Below, piece after piece: positions 23,278-35,449 of a DNA stretch of 64,000 nt. The notes below the pieces were generated by a model that did no database searches, was not told where the DNA came from, and saw only the letters and a list, made by a program, of their open reading frames with translations. Positions within the stretch are counted from its first letter, which is position 1, and every line of letters starts with the position of its first letter. Source of the stretch: Biscogniauxia marginata. Its lineage: Eukaryota > Ascomycota > Sordariomycetes > Xylariales > Xylariaceae. The position numbers and the translations under genes are program-made. The stretch covers positions 104,655 through 168,654 of the forward strand of contig MU404149.1 in the NCBI GenBank assembly GCA_022695795.1. The letters run 5' to 3'.

Positions 23278-23495
23278 CCCAGGTACCTGTGCCCCTGCAG
23301 ATATTTATATTTCAAGCGACATCATCTTCCCATCTTCCTCCCCAACATTTTCTCAACTTCCAAGCTGCACCACATTCGCGACAACCTCATTCCGACCACA
23401 TCGACGATTTCGCAGCACCACGGCGACCCGATCCGACCCATCAGTCCCAATCAATCAGTCGAACCAGTCGAACCAGTCAACCCGCTTATTCAATC

Positions 23496-24463
23496 ATGGC
23501 GTCTCTCAACCTCAGCCAGGAGGAGCTCAAGGCCGTCGAACAGACGCGCCAGCGCCTTTCGCAGCTTTCCAATAGCATCCTCAGCCTCAAGAATGACGTC
23601 TTCGCCAGCAATCCCTTCCCGAATCTGTGCGTCTGACTTGCCTGATCTCCTGGCCTTTTCATCCTCCCTCTTGTCTCCCATGTTGTCGAGCAGGCATGCT
23701 TTGGTGATCAGGTGGCACGGCATCGTTCCTTGAAGCTAACTCCTCTTCGTACGACGACAGAGACTCTCTGCAAGCCTCAGCCGACATCCTCCAACTCAAT
23801 CTCCGCAACTGCCTCGAAGTCGTCGCCCAGCATGACGACCTCTTCGGCCGTGTCGCCGTGCACCCATCGACCAATTTCCCCGGTCGTACTCAAGAAAACA
23901 TCCTCCTGCAGCTACTGCGCAAGAAGGCCGAGCCCGACGTCGAGGCCGCTATGGACGAAGGACGCAAGGCGCTCGCCGCACTGATCGTACCACCAACAGA
24001 CAATCATCAAGGCGTCGCAGCGACAGCTATAGCGACTTCGAGAATGACAACATCGATCCAGGAGCAGCAGGAAAAAGAGAGAGAGCTAGATGATATGTGG
24101 ACCGAGGCGCGTGAGGCCTGCGACCGGCGCATCTACGAATATGCCATGAACGAGGAGAGCGACCCGTTCACGTTAGAAGAGCGTGCGACTGGTGTCCATC
24201 ACGTGCGGACGGGCCTGAGGCGGACGTTTGAAGCTGAAGAGAGCTCGGATAACGAATCTGAGTACGAGGACGAAGAGGGGGGCAACGGCGGAGGGGCAGC
24301 AGCCAGAGCAGGGATCGCGGCGGCTAACGAAGGTGACGACGACGTCATGGTCGTCGATCGTCCTCCGCCGCCACCGGCTCCGGCCGTGGTCACCCAAGAG
24401 GTGGAGGGCTTGCCTTTGGACAATGTCATGCGTCTTGCTACCAGGGGTCAGTTCCATGGGTGA
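23496..24463 (+). CDS. med8: Mediator complex subunit 8
   Basis: Head-module subunit of the Mediator coactivator, linking activators to RNA polymerase II; nuclear. Exons 23496..23626 and 23761..24463 join to 277 residues. The intron (134 nt) has donor GTGCGT, a GCTAAC branch site near 23737 and acceptor CAG at 23760. Family landmarks: the N-terminal helix MASLNLSQEELKAVEQTRQR, the splice-spanning NPFPNLDSLQASADIL, and the hallmark VAVHPSTNFPGRTQENILLQ. A second conserved helix contains DDMWTEAREACDRRIYEYA and VRTGLRRTFE. The last third is acidic and low-complexity (Glu/Asp, then Gly/Ala, then a proline run). Length agrees with fungal Med8. Start: first ATG after the leader (atcATGg), at the conserved MASLNLS. 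No neighbour within 4 kb downstream. Confidence 0.92.
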
Positions 24464-27400
24464 GAGTGCACGCGAAGATGTGAAATGCGGCAGTTTCGCG
24501 GCCTCACATCCTAGTCGAGTCTAGCTGAGCGCCGAGAGCGCTGAAGGGAGTAATCTGGGCAACCGGTTCCAGAAGTTTGGTTGTCGCATACTATTGGCCG
24601 AATCATATTTGCGGATTTGATTTGCGTTCTTAGGTGCAATTGCGGTTTTTGCACATGCGCTCGGTGGCCGCCTGTGATCGGAACTTTACGAAATATCAAC
24701 TCCAGCACCAGGGCAACCCGTGCTAGGGCTACCCTCGGTTCACGCTTCTTTCGACACATGACGTACCTACGTCGCCTACCTAGGTATCCTTTCCTCAGGT
24801 TAGGTACATACTTACATGATACCCAATACCACCACTACTACGACCCGACTGCTATATACTCGCTGCCGGTCTACGAATTTACCCCTACCTATCGGCCTGT
24901 CTCGTTACAATTTGGTGACCCCTTTGGATGTCTCGGCCGATATCCCCATTCTCCTCCAACCGTACCGCATGCATGAAAGGCTATTGGTACCCCGAGCAAA
25001 GGAACAAGCCCGAGTCATCAGGCGAACAGAATAGTTGGATACCATACCTCGCGAAGCTCGTACCTCAGAATTGATATCCTGCTTCGTCGGTAGTTCGGGC
25101 AGCAAACGACTTGGATGTCTTCTACAGAAATCTCTAACATGATTGAGTGATTACAACGTGACCCATGATTGTAATTTAAGAAAAGCCCAATAGGGCCGTA
25201 AATCTTCCTTTCCTTTCCTTCCCTTTCTTTTTCTTCAACCAGTCAGAGATTTGAGTTGTCTGGCCTGAGTGCCGGATATGGTGGACTAGTGGACTAGTAG
25301 GAAGGTAGGTAGGCAAAGGGAAGGTTACAAATATCCTCCTCAGTATATTGTAGGTAGGTATATAATGTGATAAACATTGTCCCTTCACCTACCTAAACAT
25401 TATGTCGTGTCGTGTTATTCGGGGGATTTCCTTGCCTCCCTACCTCAAGAGCCAACTCAATGAGACTTTCTCTTACCTTACCCTCACCAACGGGCAGACA
25501 GGTACCGAATCATCGAGGGAGACAGCTCGGCTCTAGATCCCCGAGGTTGCAGCCTATGCAGGTGCATTGTATTTTCCCCTCGTCTCCTTTTGGGGCTGGT
25601 TACATTAATGGCGCAGAAAATAATGCTATTTGAAGGCGATGTTGGTTTGGGGCTTTGGTTGGCTTATATATCTAGCTAGGTACATACGTGTGTTGCATGC
25701 TTTATGTTTAAGCTTGAGTTGGTCTTACATTATGTGCATACGAGGTAACGTACGCATGTACGTACGTATATGCAGGATACACACTTTGATCAACCAGACG
25801 TTAGTTATATGTGGTGTTAGCTGGCAGGTAAGGTACGTAATGTACCGTAGGACTGTCGGATTGGTTGGTTCAGGTATGTATGTAGTGATTAGGAGTAATC
25901 TACCTAGAGAGAAGAAGGAAGAATAATCAGGTACGAGAAGGAAGTCTAAAGAAGAAAAAATTATAGGTATCAATCTTCCGATTCGTTATCGGGGAACCAG
26001 CGAGCTAAACTGCCCGCGTAGCTTACTCGTTGACAAATCCCGTAGAGAAATGATGAGCTCAGCCAATTCCGATACGTAGTCAGGTAGTGGCAACGGGTTT
26101 AGGATAGGACGGGACGGGGTGAGACGGGAACGGAATGAACGGATGAGCAGGCGAGCAAGAAAAGAAGAACGAGGGAGACACGAAGTATATATGTACAATA
26201 CGTGGCAAGCCAACCAGAAATATCCAAGTCAGGTCTGCTTATGTGCATGCAATGTATATTCAGGTCCCAGTTCTGCTCTATCATGGCTGGGATGTGTATG
26301 TATGTATGTACAAGTAAGCAGAGTTGCAGCCGTCCTTTTCCTTTTCTCTCTCGCTTTGCATATACATGCATTGCTGGGGGATGAATCGAGATTGAAATGG
26401 ATGAGTAAGTCGTAACTGTACATTGCAGACCTAGCTTGCGTATAGGTATCATATTTATTCACATCCCAACGAGAGGTAAATAGAAATAGAAATAGAGCAA
26501 AGAGAGGAATATAACCTTGCATCATGTAGTCGGTAGGGATCTAGACGTTTCGGATGTGCGGCTATGAATAAGGCGGTCTGTCTTCACATGGGAATCAGTC
26601 GGAGCGTGAGGCTGAGTGATTAGGCTAAAGTGGATTTGTTGAGGTCATTGACTAGGTTAGATGAAAGGACGTGCACGAGTTGGCATATTGATATATTGAC
26701 AATATTTGTTGACATATATTGTTAACACAACTATTGTGGCTTACTGAATTTTTCACTACTTGTCGCTGTAAGCCAGTCAAGTAGACCGGCAGCTTCCAGT
26801 ATGAGGGCCGGAGAGAAAGGGGGAAGAGAAGATGGTAAGAAGTAAAAAACCAAGCCATATTGTGAATCTTTCAACTAGAAGCTTATAGATTCTCCCCTGC
26901 CTATAGCTCAGGTACCTACCAATATGACTACTCCGCACATACAGGAGAACACGCATGTACAATACATATGCGTATATCGTACCTATCATTGCCAGCCGAG
27001 CTCAACAAGGGTGGGTAGGAATGGGAATTTGTAAGGTGCCAAAGCAAGATGTCCATGTGTAAGTTGGGGGTTGCAAGAAGAGTTGTCGTTTCTAACCCCC
27101 GGCTCTCTTGTCAGTGATGCCCATACGTGGGGCACACACATACGCCCACCCCATGCAGACTGCAGTATAACTTCATTCACGCATATTCACGTCACGCATC
27201 GTATTGTTGTCGTTGCCTTCCTTGAGTGGATTGGCTTCTGTGACTCTTAAAAAGAGGGCGGAAAAAAGGCAGAGGAAAAAGAAAAACAAAGAAACCGATT
27301 ACGACATTGGCGTACGTGTGTGATGGGTAACAACTCATCGTCGGATTCTGAGTGGCTGGTTCGGTCGGTCAAGGGTTCAGTTTCTTCCTATCCTCCTCGG

Positions 27401-28503
27401 AATGAATCTATGATTCAGAACGCCCTCGGGGATCACAAGGGAGCTACTCGGAAGCCTCTCGCTTGGCGGTCAACGGTACTCGTATTTGCCGCAAAACTAA
27501 CTACTTGCCATCTACAGGTTCCAGGGCTTTTATGAATACACAAATGGGATAAAGAATATGAAGGCAAGGAAAAGATTTCCACTCCCCCCCACTCGCCCAT
27601 CGTCAGCCCTATCACATTTTTTAGCTGCATAGCGGGCGGTTAACGGCATTGGTGGAGGACGCGCCGCAAGTGCACAGCGGTTCACAAGAGACTTGTGTTG
27701 ATTTTTAAACCTTAGTTACCCAACTACCCCTCGCCACGAAACAGACGAGAGGTGAGCAAAGGAGCAAGGCAAAGAAGCCGAGAAGAGGGGAGGCTTGGAG
27801 ACTTGGCAAGGGTACCTACAGGGACCAGGGGTTGAGATCTCCACCGTCCCGCATCAGCTGACAAGTGTTCGAGATACCGAATTCGGTCAATCCCTAGCAT
27901 ACGTAGTCTCTGATTGGCTGTTTCGCCTGTCTCGCCTGTGGCCCATACTTGAACTGCGTCACTTATGTGAGCAAATGAGCATGGAGAGAGAGACGACAGT
28001 CTCTAGATCTTACTCATATGTACCTATAATCACAGGTGAGTGGTAAGGGGGGCGTCTTGTCCGTTCTCGTTCTCGTTGGGCAGCAAGAACGGGAAGGGCG
28101 AAGAAGAGGGCGGAGAGGGCGGTGCAGCAATGTGGGATGGAACGTGCCACGGGCTACGTGATATCGGAAGAAAAATATGACATATGGTATATTCCATATC
28201 AGTTACCGATTCCAGATCATATAATATAAGAGGGATGTGCCCTGCCGTCGGGTGCGGCAGCTTGCATGGCCAGGTAGACCAAGCCACACACGTGTGATAT
28301 TGCCTACAAGTTCATTTTATACGGGAAACACCTATATTATATCCCAGGAAAGGCTACGAGGTTTAGCCACTTTATATTTCTTACTACTTCAAGTACCTCT
28401 TGGCCTCTATCCTATCTACCTACCCACCTACCTATTACTCGACTGATATCCTTAAGAGCTCTCTCTGCTAAGACTAGCACCATCAGCTTCAATATCAGAT
28501 ACG
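24464..28503. other. 4-kb gene-free stretch between med8 and the F-box-like gene
   Basis: No gene supported on either strand. There are scattered TAGG-type motifs (e.g. 25305-25315), TATG/TACG short repeats near 25740-25770 and 26290-26310, and many 60-118-codon frames rich in Tyr/Thr/His that arise from these repeats. The last ~150 bases before 28504 look like a short leader with CTAC repeats. Confidence 0.5.
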
Positions 28504-29670
28504 ATGCCGTCTACGCCACTCAAAATGTATCAAGATCCCTTCGAGGATGGCTACTTCTGGGATGGCGGAAATGCCGTACCCTGGGGACCCAACAATTACG
28601 AAGCTCAGCCACAGGTCGCCACCGGTCTTATCGAGGACGCGAACTACGAATCACTCTCACTCATAGCCACCAAGCAAGAGCAGCCCATGGCAGACATCCA
28701 AGCCCTCCGGATAGAGGAACTAATGTCCGAGGCCGACTCGGGGGACGAGACAGAGTCCGTCACGGCCGAATCGACGATAAGCAGCTCACAGGACGGCGGC
28801 GACGACATTTTCCCCTTCCTCCGCCTACCCTTCGAGATCAGACAGGAGATATACCGGTGGCTGCACCTCATGAGCCCCGTCAAACAGGCCCAGCTCATGC
28901 CGTGGTACCCGGCCCCGATCCACAAAGCCTACGTGCTGAAAGGTATCGGCGAGAGGCGGCAAAGCGAACCCCTGGGGCTCTGGGACAACCCGGAGGCGCT
29001 AAACCTCCTCGGCCTGCTCATGGGGACGCCCGTGACCGAGGCGGACGCGCCGCGGGCGGGCTTGCCCCCGCGCACGCTGCTCTCCCCCCACCGCCCCTTC
29101 GGCCGCCTGCCCCCGGCGCTCCTGACGGCGAGCCGGCAGATCTACCACGAGTGCCGGGAGCTGCCCTTCGAGGAGAACGAGTTCGTCTTCGCCAACTGGT
29201 TCGCCTCGGGCCTGTGGGCCGCGCGCTCGGCGGTCGAGGCGCTGCGCCCGTGGCAGGCGCGCCGCATGCGCTGGGTCCGGCTCGAGCTGCTGGCGCGCGA
29301 CATCGCGGGCGCCGCGTTCGCGCCCGAGTGGGAGGAGCTGTGCCGCTGGTGGGGCCGCGGCCTCCAGGGCCTGCGCCTCAAGATCGCGAGCGCCGCTGGC
29401 GCCGCCGAAGAGGAGGAGGAGGGGAGGGGGGCCACGCCGATCGCCGCCGTCAGGGACGCGGACGGTGCGCCGCTGGGGTGGGTCGCCGGCGGCCTGGCGC
29501 TGCTGAGGGGCCTCCGGTGCCTCGAGGTCGAGCTCGTGGCCGCCGGGTGGGATGACCAGGCCAAGATAGAGTGGTGCCGGGACCTGGAGGAGGCGCTCAA
29601 CGAGTCGAGGGACAGCGTTGATGACGACCCGGTCCGGGTCGTCTGCGTAGAGAGGGATGAACTGGCTTGA
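28504..29670 (+). CDS. F-box-like (2EXR/DUF7730-type) fungal protein, GC-rich
   Basis: Single-exon gene of 388 residues. Residues 103-125 read FPFLRLPFEIRQEIYRWL, the F-box-like helix that opens many fungal 2EXR/DUF7730-type proteins. Residues ~200-225 hold their usual second block, with LLTASRQIYHECRELPFEEN followed by a Phe/Val-rich strand. The N-terminal 100 residues are acidic and disordered; the C-terminal half is Ala/Arg/Leu-rich with WVRLEL and a final acidic tail. Such proteins may act as substrate adaptors or have unknown roles; no substrate can be inferred. Base use is unlike its neighbours: from ~28,950 to 29,620 it is extremely GC-rich, with nearly every third position G or C. This creates long shadow frames on both strands (28857-29555 plus, 28999-29745 minus). 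Start: acgATGc after a short leader; a second in-frame ATG is 7 codons on. Confidence 0.75.
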   Translation: MPSTPLKMYQDPFEDGYFWDGGNAVPWGPNNYEAQPQVATGLIEDANYESLSLIATKQEQPMADIQALRIEELMSEADSGDETESVTAESTISSSQDGGDDIFPFLRLPFEIRQEIYRWLHLMSPVKQAQLMPWYPAPIHKAYVLKGIGERRQSEPLGLWDNPEALNLLGLLMGTPVTEADAPRAGLPPRTLLSPHRPFGRLPPALLTASRQIYHECRELPFEENEFVFANWFASGLWAARSAVEALRPWQARRMRWVRLELLARDIAGAAFAPEWEELCRWWGRGLQGLRLKIASAAGAAEEEEEGRGATPIAAVRDADGAPLGWVAGGLALLRGLRCLEVELVAAGWDDQAKIEWCRDLEEALNESRDSVDDDPVRVVCVERDELA

Positions 29671-30834
29671 GCGGCGGGGGATTGGAACGCGGTCGCGAGT
29701 TTGCAAATGCGTTACTTGTATACATACATACATACATTCATACATACATTCATACCGTCACGGGGGGTTCGCTGGCCGAAACCTACTACGTGCTCGTCAC
29801 AATGGCGGCAGCTGCCCGCGCAAGGAAACACCCGATAGGTCCCTAGGTAGCCAGCTACGAATGGACGAACGGCGCAATGGCTCTGTATACCCGCGCGGTA
29901 TCCGATAGATAGGAGAGAGACTGCGACTTCCCCGTCATTTCTCGTTCACTTCACTATTGTCCCTCGTCACGAGCGTCATCCCGCGACTTGTGAGCAAGAT
30001 CTCGAAACAGTACCTAGTCTTCGCGTAATACGAACTTTATCCCCCCCCACACACACAAGGCCTCCCCTCCTTGATCTGCCAATCTTGCTGTTTTATCTAT
30101 CTCTCTTCGTGATATTATCGTAGATCGTCGGCCAGATCCCCAAATCTCGGCTGTTCGATCGTGGTGCATGTGACCAACTTAGATACGTTTGAGGGGGGGG
30201 CGTTTTAAGAGAATGCTATATAGATACATGAATGCGACTACTACAATGAGGGGGTGATGCGAGATGGGGAGGTTGTGAGGGCCAATTCCGGATGTATATG
30301 TGCGAGTCCTACGTACGATTGAGATCATGACGCGGGAACTTTGTCGGGGGACCCCTTAAAACGGCTTGGTTGCAGCATCCACGACTGGGCGTGGAATTCA
30401 GATTTGCATCGCCTCGTCGTTTTCATGTACACATCTTGCTGGCTTCATTCTGTCTCCTTCCATATACTCACTATATGCCATCGTAGGAGATGGAATATAG
30501 CCCCAGGACTTCTCGACTCAACAGCCTCCGCTGATCGTTAGTTGAGACACATAACCTGCCTACCTCACTCTTCTACCATTCTCTTTTAATACGACACCTT
30601 CTTCTGTCTCGTCTACCTACTCGAGAATCAATGAGCGAGTGAGTCACGCAGCTCATCTGTCTTTGAACTTCTAAGCCCAAGGTATTCGCGGTCTCTCTCT
30701 ACTCTATCCCCACGACGTCGACTAGCCGATTAGCCGGCCGACCAAGTCCGTAGAATATCCAGCCAGGGCCATAAAATACCATCGAACCCGCAGACCCAAA
30801 CCGCGGTCTGTGGCCTGACCAAACCGCACTCGCG
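29671..30834. other. Intergenic stretch with CATA repeats
   Basis: No gene supported. Just after the F-box-like stop lies a CATACATT-type short repeat (29718-29755). Further on are C- and G-runs (30042-30050, 30194-30201). A 66-codon frame at 30341 shows no domain. The last 200 bases could be the leader of the small gene at 30835. Confidence 0.45.
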
Positions 30835-31113
30835 ATGGACTCGCAACCCCCACCGGGGACGGAGACAGGGCCTAGCCTCCTCCCTATCCTCGCTGTCGCT
30901 GTTTTCCTCTCTATCCTCCTCCTCCACCACCACCTTCTCGCCTTCGCACGTAGCAGCAGCATCACTCCCTCCACCACCTCTACCTCCTTCCGGGCGCACG
31001 CGCACGCCACCGCCCTGACGGCCCTGCGCGTCCTCGGCTACGGCGTCGGCTACCTGTGCGTAGTTCTCGTCCTCGCGCCCGTCCTCGTCCTCCACCAGGT
31101 CGACAGGCACTAG
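30835..31113 (+). CDS. Possible small two-helix membrane protein (hypothetical)
   Basis: A 92-residue single-exon frame with a favourable start (gcgATGg). A Pro-rich N-terminus is followed by a strong hydrophobic segment at residues ~15-35 (LLPILAVAVFLSILLL). A Ser/Thr/Ala-rich loop leads to a second hydrophobic segment at ~67-87 (GVGYLCVVLVLAPVLVL) and a short charged end. Codons are GC-ending like the neighbouring genes, and Leu/Val clustering suggests real membrane helices. No family is recognised, the minus strand is also open over much of this stretch, and small Pezizomycotina frames of this size are often spurious. Confidence 0.4.
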   Translation: MDSQPPPGTETGPSLLPILAVAVFLSILLLHHHLLAFARSSSITPSTTSTSFRAHAHATALTALRVLGYGVGYLCVVLVLAPVLVLHQVDRH

Positions 31114-33637
31114 GGGGCCTGGCCCTCCTGGTGGTGGTGGTGGTGGCCCCGGGGACAGGATGCACGCGTGAAGGTCGTAGGAATGGAGGATGTAAAGAAA
31201 GGGAGGAGAGGTAGCTCCGCTGCCGTGAGCGACGTCAGCGAGCTCGATATCGATCTCGGTGAGCTGAGATGAGGGAGGCGGTTAGGTGGGAGGTAGGAGA
31301 GATTGAGGGTTCGCAGACTCGAAGAGGAGTTTGGGGAGGAAAGAGGAGGGGGTGGGGGTTGACGATGTCATGAGGAACCGACTCGGCTTGTATTTGCTTT
31401 GCCTTTGAATTAGCTGTCGCGGTGTCTTTTATTCGGGATGAGTTATGACGATATGTTGTTTCTAGCGGCGGCGAACCTTGAATGCCCATGGGAGGCCAAT
31501 GAATGTATTACGGACAGGTATCGAACAGCTTGTGCCGGGTTTAGGGGTTTGCGAGCTACATAGTCTTCGTGGTAAACATTCTATCTACGTAACTATGTCC
31601 AGCTTTGCTCGCGACTGTTGTGGGCATTTGTTCCGACGTAGGTGTGACGGTATTTACTAGTAGCTGGAGCGACTGGTAGAAAGAAGGCCAATGTCATCTA
31701 CATGGAGATTTCTAATTTATTATTTACTGGGTACATTGATCTACTATGATGGAATATATTTAAGTTGTTTCTCATGCCGGAGGCGTGAAAACGGTCCTGG
31801 CGAGGTAATGACGCATATGAGTGGTTGTCATGCTTCCGTGACATTATTTCTAACGTGCCCAGCATATATATAAGACGCTTCGGGTTTGATTCGTAAAATG
31901 TCTTATATACCTCCTATCCTTATACCAAAGTATACACCTTCCCACGTACTAGGCTAGACGACAAGGTTAGGAGGAATGGAACCAAGTCTATCGTTAGGTG
32001 CCTGTGTTGGATGCCCATCGTCTCCTTACTTATTAAGCTCTCATTATACATTTGATATATCCCGTGCTGGTGAGACGACATAGTCTTTTCGGTAGGTTCG
32101 TAGCCGAGATTGTGAACTCTATTCTTTCTTGGTTTGTCTCTAGCTACGACGCTGCTATTCGGCAATTGGGTTGTATTCGGCCTCGAGAATAGTAGCACAT
32201 ATCTTGTAGGATTAGGTATATATAAGGATGGATATAGATATTTTCCTGTCTATTGCACTGTCTCACATAGATTCAATACAAATAAGTTTCCCTATATGCA
32301 TTACGTAGTGGACACGATGGGAATTTCTGATTGATATCCTCCATAACTGGTTCATGTACGAAATAAGGGATGAGCATCCGCACAAAAAAAACATCACCTG
32401 AGGTTCCGTTATAGCTTGCTAATCAGTATACCAGCGCAGATAGTTACTTACACCGGAATGATCTCATGGACCGTTGACGTAATGAGGCATGTCAATCATG
32501 TGGGAGATAACTGGACCTAATGTGGTTTTCGTCTTCTTGCTGCCATTCGGACCAAACCCCCAAGTTACGCGTCTGAGCCCGACTTCACCTAGGCGGCCTT
32601 CCGCGTACCTTACTCAGTCGGTGACATGATGAGCATAACGGGTTAACAGCCCTTACATCTTATTTTTATTATCATCTCTCCTCTGAATCCTTATGTCTTA
32701 GAAACATAACAACTTGAAGAAAACAATGCCATAGACAGATCACGATCAGAGATATGTATATGCGGGTTGCTGTTAATAGGTTGAAGAATTACACGTGTAG
32801 ACTGACAGGGAGAAGGAATTATAAGTTGTCTAAGAGGTTCCACCTAAAAGTACCCCCTTGGGCGGGGCCGCTTAGTTACGGGAAGGCGAGAGACTATCAA
32901 ACGCGTCACAAGATCCTCCGTAATGAAGTTGTTAATCCTGTAACATTGGACTTACAGTACGTACTTAGACCTGACCTACATAGCCCTAATAAACACTCGC
33001 TTTTTAGATAGGTCAAGTAAGGGTGATAGGGAGGGGGAGGGGAGGTGCACAGTCTCCAGCTTACATAAAAACAGGCCTCGAAATTATCTTGTTGGCTACC
33101 ATTATTCCAAAGGGCAATGGAGAACTTGCTATATTTATGCCCACATGTATCACGACAGAATAAAATTATTCGGTCGGCATCTTTTACAACTGGGACCCGA
33201 TTATTCCACCCATGGCTATCTACCCATCTAACCTACCTGGTAGGATATTATGATGTGTTAAGTTTGGAAAGATATTACCCTCTACGTGAATGATTCACGC
33301 TACTTCTGGGCCAGATTTGGCACCGGTGGATGGGCTTGAGCAAATATATCTAACATTAACGTGCCATGCCGCGTCTCAACTCAGGGCTAATCTACCACCG
33401 CCCGCGTTTTGGAAGAGCATGTTACGATGGATTATGTAACTATGATCCTCAGTAATTAAGAGGTAGCGCGTCGTGTTTCTCCCTCGTCCCTTCTTTTACT
33501 CCTTTATCTTTGCAGATTATCGTGGTAGCTAAGTTGGGATTGCGCCCGGTGGTTTCGGTGTGAAGAGGACGGAAGAGCGTAAGAAATACTACAACCGAGC
33601 GACAAAGACGGCGACAAAAACAAGAGTAGCAAGCAAT
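31114..33637. other. 2.5-kb gene-free stretch, partly AT-rich
   Basis: No gene supported. 31,690-33,400 is relatively AT-rich with no sustained frame and may be decayed repeat DNA. A (TGG)n patch lies at 31131-31145. The last ~200 bases before 33638 form the candidate promoter/leader of the acyltransferase gene. Confidence 0.45.
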
Positions 33638-35449
33638 ATGGTCCGGCTGTGGTCAATGCCCCGGTTACGGCCCCCGACGTCGACACTACTGCCGAGTTTC
33701 TTAGTGACGAAACCCCAGCCTCCTCAACACGGAGCCGGAATCGACCTATTGGAGCGGCTTACCTGCACCGACCCGGGTGACGGTAACAAGCCGCTAATCC
33801 AGAAGAAACTGCGCCCGACTTCGTATCTCGACGGGCTCCGGGGCATCGCCGCCCTTCTCGTGTGCATCTGCCACTACACCGAGAACCATCACGAGCATCT
33901 CATGCAGACGTACGGGATCCACCGGAACGAGCCAGCGGACGCCGACTGGGCGTCGTCGCCTCTCCAGCTGCCTTTCCTGCGCCTGGTCTTCTCGGGCCGG
34001 CCGATGGTGCACATATTCTTCGTCATAGTGAGCTAATTTCGGAGTTCTCTACTGGCCCTTAATGGCCTGTCTCGGGAGTAGAACCTGCCTATTCTGGCTT
34101 GTACGAGCTTTTGCTCCCGAGACATGTTTCACGGGTTAAAAAAAAAACCCAAATATAGCAATTACTGACTCCCTTTTCTGCAGTCCGGGTTCGCGCTGTC
34201 GTGCCGGTCGCTGGCCGAGGCCCGCGCGCGCAACTGGGGGGGCCTGCAGACTGCGCTCTCGTCGTCGGCGTTCCGCCGGCCCATACGTCTGCTGGTCCCA
34301 GTCACCGTGTCCACGTCCATCATCTTTGTCCTCGTGCGCCTCGGCTGGCTGTACGAGGCCCTGCCGACGCTGGGCGCGCAGCTAGAGCACTACGTCGAGA
34401 GCATGGGCTACCACGTGTGGTGGCCCTGGGCCTGGGAGGCGCACCTGTCGCCGCCGTACAATATCCACCTCTGGACTATCCCGATAGAACTCTGCCACTC
34501 GATGCTCCTGTTCGTGGTGCTCACGATGTTGGCGCGGGTGCGGACACGCGTGCGCTTGCTTTGCGCCCTCGTCTTTGCGGTGTACTGCCTGCACGTCGGG
34601 AAATGGGCTGCGTTCGAGTTCGTAGCGGGCATGATACTCGCCGAATGCCACCTCGTGTCGTTGCAGCGGGGTGTGAAACCGCTGGAGTTCCCATCCATCC
34701 AAAGTAACTCGAGCGGTGAATCATTTGCTCCCCCCAACCTGTCTCTTCCGTCTAACGGACTCGCAGCCATGGGCTCGTATACCATCTCGCCTAAGCCGGC
34801 GGCGTTTGAAAAATACGAGCTCTGCCTCCACGTGCTAATCCTTACGACGGCCGCCTTCATCGGCGGCTGGCCCAACGCGGACCAGTACAAGACCCCGATC
34901 ATCGGATACCTAGCGACGTGGGCGCCCCGGGCGTACCCGCTCAGGGACCCCGAAGGGCCGCAAAAGTTCTTTTTCGCGCTGTGCGCCGTAGGTGTGGTAT
35001 GGACCTGCGGCCGGGTCGGGGCGCTTCGGCGCGCACTCGAGACCCGCGTCCCGCAGTACCTGGGCCGCATCAGCTTCGCCGTCTACATCATGCACGGGCT
35101 GGTGTTCGAAATGTGCCATGACCGCGTGCTGGGGCGGGCGCGCATCCCGCACACGTCGCCTAGCTGGGGCTCAGCCGACGTCGTGAGCGGGCGCGGCGTC
35201 AGGGGCCTCTTCGGCGTCGACACCATCTTCGGGCGCACGGCTTGCTGGGCCGGCGGTCTGATCGTCCTTCTCCCGCTGCTTGTGTTCATATCGCACCTGT
35301 TCTGCGTGCACGTTGACGAACCAAGCGTAAGGCTCGCTAGGAGGATCGAGAGGTGGTGTTTGGTGGATGACGATGGGGAGAAGTCGCTGGCCGGGGGCGG
35401 TGCTAGCGGCAGTAAGGAGAAGGAGGAAGAGAGGAAGCAGTCATACTGA
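33638..35449 (+). CDS. Acyltransferase-3 family integral membrane protein
   Basis: Membrane O-acyltransferase of the OafA/NodX (acyltransferase 3) type, which transfers acyl groups to sugars or other hydroxylated acceptors; the substrate here is unknown. Exons 33638..34027 and 34184..35449 give 551 residues. The 156-nt intron (GTGAGC...CTGCAG, phase 0) splits the conserved HIFFVI/SGFALS motif. The family entry motif SYLDGLRGIAALLVCICHY is at residues 62-80, with His79 in the position of the conserved catalytic histidine. Around ten hydrophobic segments follow, with typical SIIFVLVRLGW, LWTIPIELCHSMLLFVV and ISFAVYIMHGLVFE blocks. The C-terminus is a short polar, Lys/Glu-rich tail. An in-frame extension upstream of 33638 has no ATG start, so 33638 is the first usable ATG. 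The second exon is GC-rich, giving long shadow frames. Confidence 0.85.

Larger units (their letters stand above)
18204..23495. other. 5.3-kb gene-poor region with repeats and coding relics
   Basis: No intact gene is supported. From left to right it holds the sulfatase 3' region, a (GGTA)n tetranucleotide array (18954-19001), a (TA)n run (19121-19145), T-rich tracts near 19190-19220, then from ~19.7 to 22.8 kb more complex sequence with fragments that look like broken genes on both strands (separate entries). 22,900-23,490 becomes the med8 promoter. Confidence 0.5.

Noticed and set aside
28857..29745. 232-codon plus and 248-codon minus frames over the F-box-like gene
   Set aside because: Explained by extreme GC at third positions of the real gene; translations are Arg/Ala/Pro/Gly-rich without domain features.
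30770..30800. TCGAACCC resembling a tRNA T-arm on the minus strand
   Set aside because: No matching acceptor stem, A-box or cloverleaf could be built around it.
33560..33637. 26-codon upstream extension of the acyltransferase
   Set aside because: The frame opens at a GTG, not ATG, and the added residues are Lys/Thr/Arg-rich and unlike the family.
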